A stretch of DNA of 64,000 bases from the NCBI RefSeq assembly GCF_900112375.1, contig NZ_FOLS01000025.1, positions 1 to 64,000 on the forward strand, in the 5' to 3' direction. Positions 60,568 to 64,000 of this stretch are shown in pieces. Within the stretch, counting starts at the first letter, position 1. The number at the start of each line of letters is the position of its first letter. A program made the translations under genes and the position numbers. The notes under the pieces are model-generated. The model made no database searches and was not told the DNA's origin. It worked only from the letters and a program-made list of their open reading frames with translations. The DNA comes from Pseudomonas citronellolis. GTDB taxonomy: Bacteria > Pseudomonadota > Gammaproteobacteria > Pseudomonadales > Pseudomonadaceae.

Positions 60568-61917
60568 GTGAGCAACCGACTTTTCGACGCCTACTTCACC
60601 CAGCCGGCGATGCGCGAGCTGTTCTGCGACCGCGCGCGCCTGCAGGGCATGCTCGACTTCGAGGCCGCCCTGGCCCGCGCCGAGGCGCGCTGCGGGGTGA
60701 TCCCGGCCAGCGCGGTGGCGCCCATCGAGGCCGCCTGCCGCGCCGAGCTGTACGACTTCGACGCCCTGGCCACGGCCATCTGCAGCGCCGGCAACTCGGC
60801 CATCCCCATGGCCAAGGCGCTGGGCCGCCAGGTCGCCGCGACGGACGTGGAGGCCGAGCGCTACGTGCATTTCGGCGCCACCAGCCAGGACGCCATGGAC
60901 AGCGGCCTGGTGCTGCAACTGCGCGCCGCCGTCGGCCTGCTGGAAGACGACCTGGCGCGCCTGGGCGCGGCCCTGGCCGAGCAGGCGCGCCAGCACGCCG
61001 ACGTGCCCATGGCCGGGCGCACCTGGCTGCAGCACGCCACCCCGGTGACCCTGGGCATGAAGATCGCCGGCTGGCTCGGCGCGGTCACCCGCCACCGCGA
61101 ACGCCTGGCCGAACTCAAGCCGCGCCTGCTCAGCCTGCAGTTCGGCGGCGCCTCCGGCAGCCTGGCGGCGCTGGGCGACGACGGCTTCGCCGTGGCCGAG
61201 GCGCTGGCCGAGGAACTGCGCCTGCAACTGCCGGAACAGCCCTGGCACACCCAGCGCGACCGCCTCGTCGAATTCGCCGCCTGGCTCGGCCTGGTGGCCG
61301 GCAGCCTGGGCAAGCTCGGCCGCGACCTCAGCCTGCTGATGCAGACCGAGGCCGGCGAAGTCTTCGAACCTTCCGCGCCGGGCAAGGGCGGCTCCTCGAC
61401 CATGCCGCACAAGCGCAACCCGGTGGGCGCCGCCGTGCTGATCGGCGCCGCCACCCGAGCGCCGGGCCTGGTGGCGACGATGCTGAGCGCCATGCCCCAG
61501 GAGCACGAGCGCAGCCTCGGCCTGTGGCACGCCGAATGGGAAAGCCTGCCGGAACTCTGCTGCCTGGTCTCCGGCGCGCTGCAGCAGGCGCTGCTGGTGG
61601 TGCCGGGCCTGGAAGTGGACGCCCAGCGCATGGCCCGCAACCTCGACCTGACCCGCGGCCTGGTGCTGGCCGAGGCGGTGAGCATCGCCCTGGCCCGGCG
61701 CATCGGCCGCGACGCCGCGCACCACCTGGTGGAGCAATGCTGCCGCCAGGCCGTGGCCGAAGGCGCGCACCTGCGCCAGGTGCTGGGCGGCAACGCCGAG
61801 GTCCGCGCGCAATTGAGCGAAGCCGAGCTGGATCGACTGCTCGACCCGGCCCATTACCTGGGCCAGTGCCGCCGCTGGGTGGAACGCGCCCTGGAAGAAC
61901 ACGCGCGCCTCGGCTGA
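60568..61917 (+). CDS. pcaB: 3-carboxy-cis,cis-muconate cycloisomerase
   Basis: 449 aa from a GTG start at 60568, preceded by TGGAGCCCTTGC; the frame is open from 60535 (GTG) with a non-conserved extension. Fumarase/aspartase superfamily: signature GKGGSSTMPHKRNP near 282-295 and TSQDAMDSG near 99-107. Forms gamma-carboxymuconolactone from the PcaHG product. Followed by pcaC after 29 bp; pcaD, which often lies between the two in Pseudomonas, is absent. Confidence 0.95.
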   Translation: MSNRLFDAYFTQPAMRELFCDRARLQGMLDFEAALARAEARCGVIPASAVAPIEAACRAELYDFDALATAICSAGNSAIPMAKALGRQVAATDVEAERYVHFGATSQDAMDSGLVLQLRAAVGLLEDDLARLGAALAEQARQHADVPMAGRTWLQHATPVTLGMKIAGWLGAVTRHRERLAELKPRLLSLQFGGASGSLAALGDDGFAVAEALAEELRLQLPEQPWHTQRDRLVEFAAWLGLVAGSLGKLGRDLSLLMQTEAGEVFEPSAPGKGGSSTMPHKRNPVGAAVLIGAATRAPGLVATMLSAMPQEHERSLGLWHAEWESLPELCCLVSGALQQALLVVPGLEVDAQRMARNLDLTRGLVLAEAVSIALARRIGRDAAHHLVEQCCRQAVAEGAHLRQVLGGNAEVRAQLSEAELDRLLDPAHYLGQCRRWVERALEEHARLG

Positions 61918-61946
61918 AGCGCGACAGACAAGCGAGAGAGAACCCG

Positions 61947-62342
61947 ATGGACGAGAAACAACGCTACGAAGCCGGCATGCAGGTCCGCCGCGCGGTGCTG
62001 GGCGACGCCCACGTCGACCGCAGCCTGCAGAACCGCACCGCCTTCAACGAAGAATTCCAGGAAATGATCACCCGCCACGCCTGGGGCGACATCTGGACCC
62101 GCCCCGGCCTGCCGCGCCATACCCGCAGCCTGGTGACCATCGCCATGCTCATCGGCATGAACCGCGAAGGCGAACTGAAACTGCACCTGCGCGCCGCCCG
62201 CAACAACGGCGTGAGCCGCGAGGAGATCAAGGAAGTGCTGCTGCAGAGCGCGATCTACTGCGGCATCCCGGCGGCCAACGCTACCTTCCACCTGGCGGAG
62301 GAAGTGTGGAACGAGCTGGGGACGGAGTCGCTGGAGGGGTGA
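61947..62342 (+). CDS. pcaC: 4-carboxymuconolactone decarboxylase
   Basis: 131 aa, an AhpD-like helical protein that decarboxylates gamma-carboxymuconolactone to beta-ketoadipate enol-lactone. Family segments: TRHAWGDIWTRPGLPRHTRS near 39-58 and AIYCGIPAANATFHLAEEV near 102-120. ATG preceded by GAGAGAGAACCC. Ends the protocatechuate block; the next step needs pcaD from elsewhere in the genome. Confidence 0.94.
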   Translation: MDEKQRYEAGMQVRRAVLGDAHVDRSLQNRTAFNEEFQEMITRHAWGDIWTRPGLPRHTRSLVTIAMLIGMNREGELKLHLRAARNNGVSREEIKEVLLQSAIYCGIPAANATFHLAEEVWNELGTESLEG

Positions 62343-62544
62343 GCCTGATCTAACGGCGTATAACCGCGAACGGTTATACGCCCTACGCTATGGCGCTTTT
62401 CGTAGGAGCGAGCTTGCTCGCGAATGGAGTTTGTCGGTGGCTGCGGTGTTGGGTTCAAGAGCACCCTCTCCCCGGCCCTCTCCCTGAAGGGAGAGGGGGC
62501 TTGTCCGTGCCGGCGGAGGCTATGGCGTTCGCCGGCTATTTCCG
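62343..62544. repeat. REP region after pcaC
   Basis: A single TATAACCGCGAACGGTTATA hairpin (62355-62386, the terminal unit of the hairpin-ended element), a GTAGGAGCGAGC REP (about 62401-62424) and a CTCTCCCTGAAGGGAGAGGG-type inverted repeat (about 62478-62500). No gene. Confidence 0.7.
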
Positions 62545-62964
62545 CAACTGCCGGCTAACTCCAGCGTTCCCGTTTCTGCCCAACGGTCCCCTCTCCCTTC
62601 AGGGAGAGGGTCAGGGAGAGGGCGTTCTTGAGGATGCGCTCCGGACCTCCCGGTAGAACTCCATTCGCGAGCAAGCTCGCTCCTACAACCACCAATCCCC
62701 CTCACGGCATCCGATCCGCCACGAAATCCGCCTTCGAACGCGCCTCCAACTCCACAACTGCCGGCTAACTCCAGCGTTCCCGTTTCTGCCCAACGGTCCC
62801 CTCTCCCTTCAGGGAGAGGGTTAGGGAGAGGGCGTTCTTGAGGATGCGCTCCGGACCTCCCGGTAGAACTCCATTCGCGAGCAAGCTCGCTCCTACAACC
62901 ACCAATCCCCCTCACGGCATCCGATCCGCCACGAAATCCGCCTCCGAACGCGCCTCCAACTGCC
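62545..62964. repeat. 210-bp tandem duplication with a gene 3' end
   Basis: Two direct copies, 62545-62754 and 62755-62964, of 210 bp each with only two differences seen (GTCAGGG/GTTAGGG and CCTTCG/CCTCCG). Each copy holds a CTCTCCCTTCAGGGAGAGGG repeat, a GTAGGAGCGAGC REP and about 53 bp that encode the last 17 codons and stop of the DUF2252 gene. In the left copy this coding tail (about 62702-62754) is cut off from its gene. Confidence 0.9.
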
Positions 62965-64000
62965 CCTTGCGGCAAGCGCGCTGGAACCGCTCGAAGTCCC
63001 GCTCGTTCTGCAGCGCATAAGCCTTGGCGTAATGCACCAGCGCATCGTTCAGCGCATCGCTCTTGCCGATGTAGCCGGCGATCCGCGCCGCCTGGCCGCC
63101 GGACTTGGCGTGGGCGCACGCCAGGGCGCGGCCGCAGACGCGAGCGTAGGCGAGGAAGGCGTTTTCGTCGAAGGTCTCCAGTTCCGCCGAAACCTTCATG
63201 TCGCGCAACTGGCGCACGTAGAAGTGGCGGCCGCCGGGGCCGGTGGTCCAGCCGAGGAAGAGGTCGCTGGCCGACTGCATCAGGCGCTGGCCGTCCACCA
63301 CCCGCTGGCCCTGGTGGCGGGTGCGCAGCTTGCTGCGCACGTAGCCGGCCAGCACCGAGGGACGGGCTTCCTTGTACTGCAGGAACAGCGGCTGCTCCTG
63401 GGGATCGATCAGCAGCGCCACCAGGCAGCGGGTGCCGACGCTGCCCACGCCCACCACCTTGAACACCAGGTCCTGCGCCTCGAAGCGGTCCAGCAGGTCG
63501 CGGCGGTCGGCCTGCAGGGTGGAGCGGTAGTCGCGCATGAAGGTGTCGTGCAGGTCCTGCCAGTGCTCCAGGTCCATCCAGTCGTCGTCCTTGTCCAGCA
63601 GCGAGGTCGAGGCGTGCAGGTGGAAGATTTCCGGCAGGTCGTCGCGGATCTGCAGGCGGCCCTTGGCGTCGCGCTCGGCGATCTTCGGCAGCAGTTCGGC
63701 GTGGGTGCGCCGGTTGGCCTTCTCGATGGCGCGCTGCACGTGCTCGCGCAGGTCCTTTTCCTTCTCCTGCTCCAGCGCCACCTCGTAGTCGATGCGCCCG
63801 TACCACAGCTCCAGGGCGCCCATCTCGGCGCATTCGGCCATGTTCTGCTGGTAGGAAGCGACCAGTTCGTGGCAGGCGTTCTCCTCCACGGTCTCGCCGT
63901 GGCGCAGGTCGCGGGCGGCGATCAGGAAGCTCGCCACCAGGCGCTTGAGGTCCCATTCCCAGGGGCCGGGGTGGACCTCGTCGAAGTCGTTGACGTTGAA
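62912..64000 (-). CDS. DUF2252 family protein (5' end outside the window)
   Basis: Partial: the frame runs without a stop to the window edge, starting there with FNVNDFDEVHPGPWEWDLKR, the DUF2252 core motif that resembles an aminoglycoside-kinase-like active site (FDINDFDE type). About 362 residues are visible. Other conserved parts: KVVGVGSVGTRCLVALL and FLQYKEARPSVL. Function unknown. The GTG at 63935 is internal, not the start. The 3' end lies in the tandem duplication at 62545-62964. Confidence 0.88.
   Translation of the reverse strand, partial: FNVNDFDEVHPGPWEWDLKRLVASFLIAARDLRHGETVEENACHELVASYQQNMAECAEMGALELWYGRIDYEVALEQEKEKDLREHVQRAIEKANRRTHAELLPKIAERDAKGRLQIRDDLPEIFHLHASTSLLDKDDDWMDLEHWQDLHDTFMRDYRSTLQADRRDLLDRFEAQDLVFKVVGVGSVGTRCLVALLIDPQEQPLFLQYKEARPSVLAGYVRSKLRTRHQGQRVVDGQRLMQSASDLFLGWTTGPGGRHFYVRQLRDMKVSAELETFDENAFLAYARVCGRALACAHAKSGGQAARIAGYIGKSDALNDALVHYAKAYALQNERDFERFQRACRKGQLEARSEADFVADRMP

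Noticed and set aside
62702-62754. Pseudogene fragment of DUF2252
   Set aside because: It is only the tail carried along by the 210-bp tandem duplication, too short to be called a separate pseudogene.

Overview
The window looks like a chromosomal segment of a high-GC Pseudomonas close to the P. aeruginosa / citronellolis / nitroreducens group. The evidence is strongly biased G/C third codon positions, PctA-type chemoreceptors, Pseudomonas-style REP repeats, and recCBD, hmg, pob and pca genes that read as Pseudomonas orthologues. I see no rRNA, tRNA, CRISPR array, transposase, prophage or origin. The long ORFs that run antisense to these genes are GC artefacts and are left out.

Layout. 0.4-3.2 kb: pncB and a HerA-like ATPase. 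3.8-8.2 kb: two tandem chemoreceptors of the PctA family on the minus strand. 8.3-11.2 kb: a small prepilin peptidase, a Pit phosphate transporter, a small GTG-start gene and psiF. 11.9-19.9 kb: a tiny bicistronic small-protein locus, a pseudouridine synthase, a divergent RcnR/DmeF-type metal efflux pair, a DUF2789 gene, an MFS transporter, two LysR regulators, an HPP-CBS membrane protein and a GST. 20.9-30.1 kb: recC-recB-recD with overlapping start/stop codons.

30.1-43.4 kb is the most interesting block. A Roc-type signalling module (two hybrid histidine kinases, a receiver-EAL phosphodiesterase that keeps every RocR catalytic residue, and an RcsB/NarL-like response regulator) lies directly upstream of a four-gene chaperone-usher fimbrial operon (pilin, chaperone, usher, two-domain tip adhesin). 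The arrangement suggests that the phosphorelay and c-di-GMP arm control this adhesin locally.

43.5-46.5 kb is an ECF42 sigma factor operon (YCII/DGPF protein, DUF899 protein, SnoaL-like protein, ECF42) with a matching ECF42-type promoter upstream. 46.8-50.0 kb: a Crp/Fnr regulator divergent from an SDR, then copC-copD.

50.1-62.3 kb is an aromatic catabolism cluster. It holds the homogentisate route (hmgA-fahA, hmgR, maiA, a 31-aa ORF, hpd) and the 4-hydroxybenzoate/protocatechuate route (pobA, pobR-pcaQ, pcaHG, pcaB, pcaC; no pcaD). Several operators can be read directly: a 17-bp palindrome at hmgA/hmgR, a related block at maiA, a PcaQ-type box before pcaH and direct repeats between pobA and pobR. 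The right edge is a DUF2252 gene cut by the window end, whose 3' end has been tandemly duplicated.

Nearly all gaps above 300 bp are filled with repeats: at least four REP-like hairpin families, a 128-204 bp element with hairpin ends present four times, and a 350-380 bp dispersed repeat present three times.
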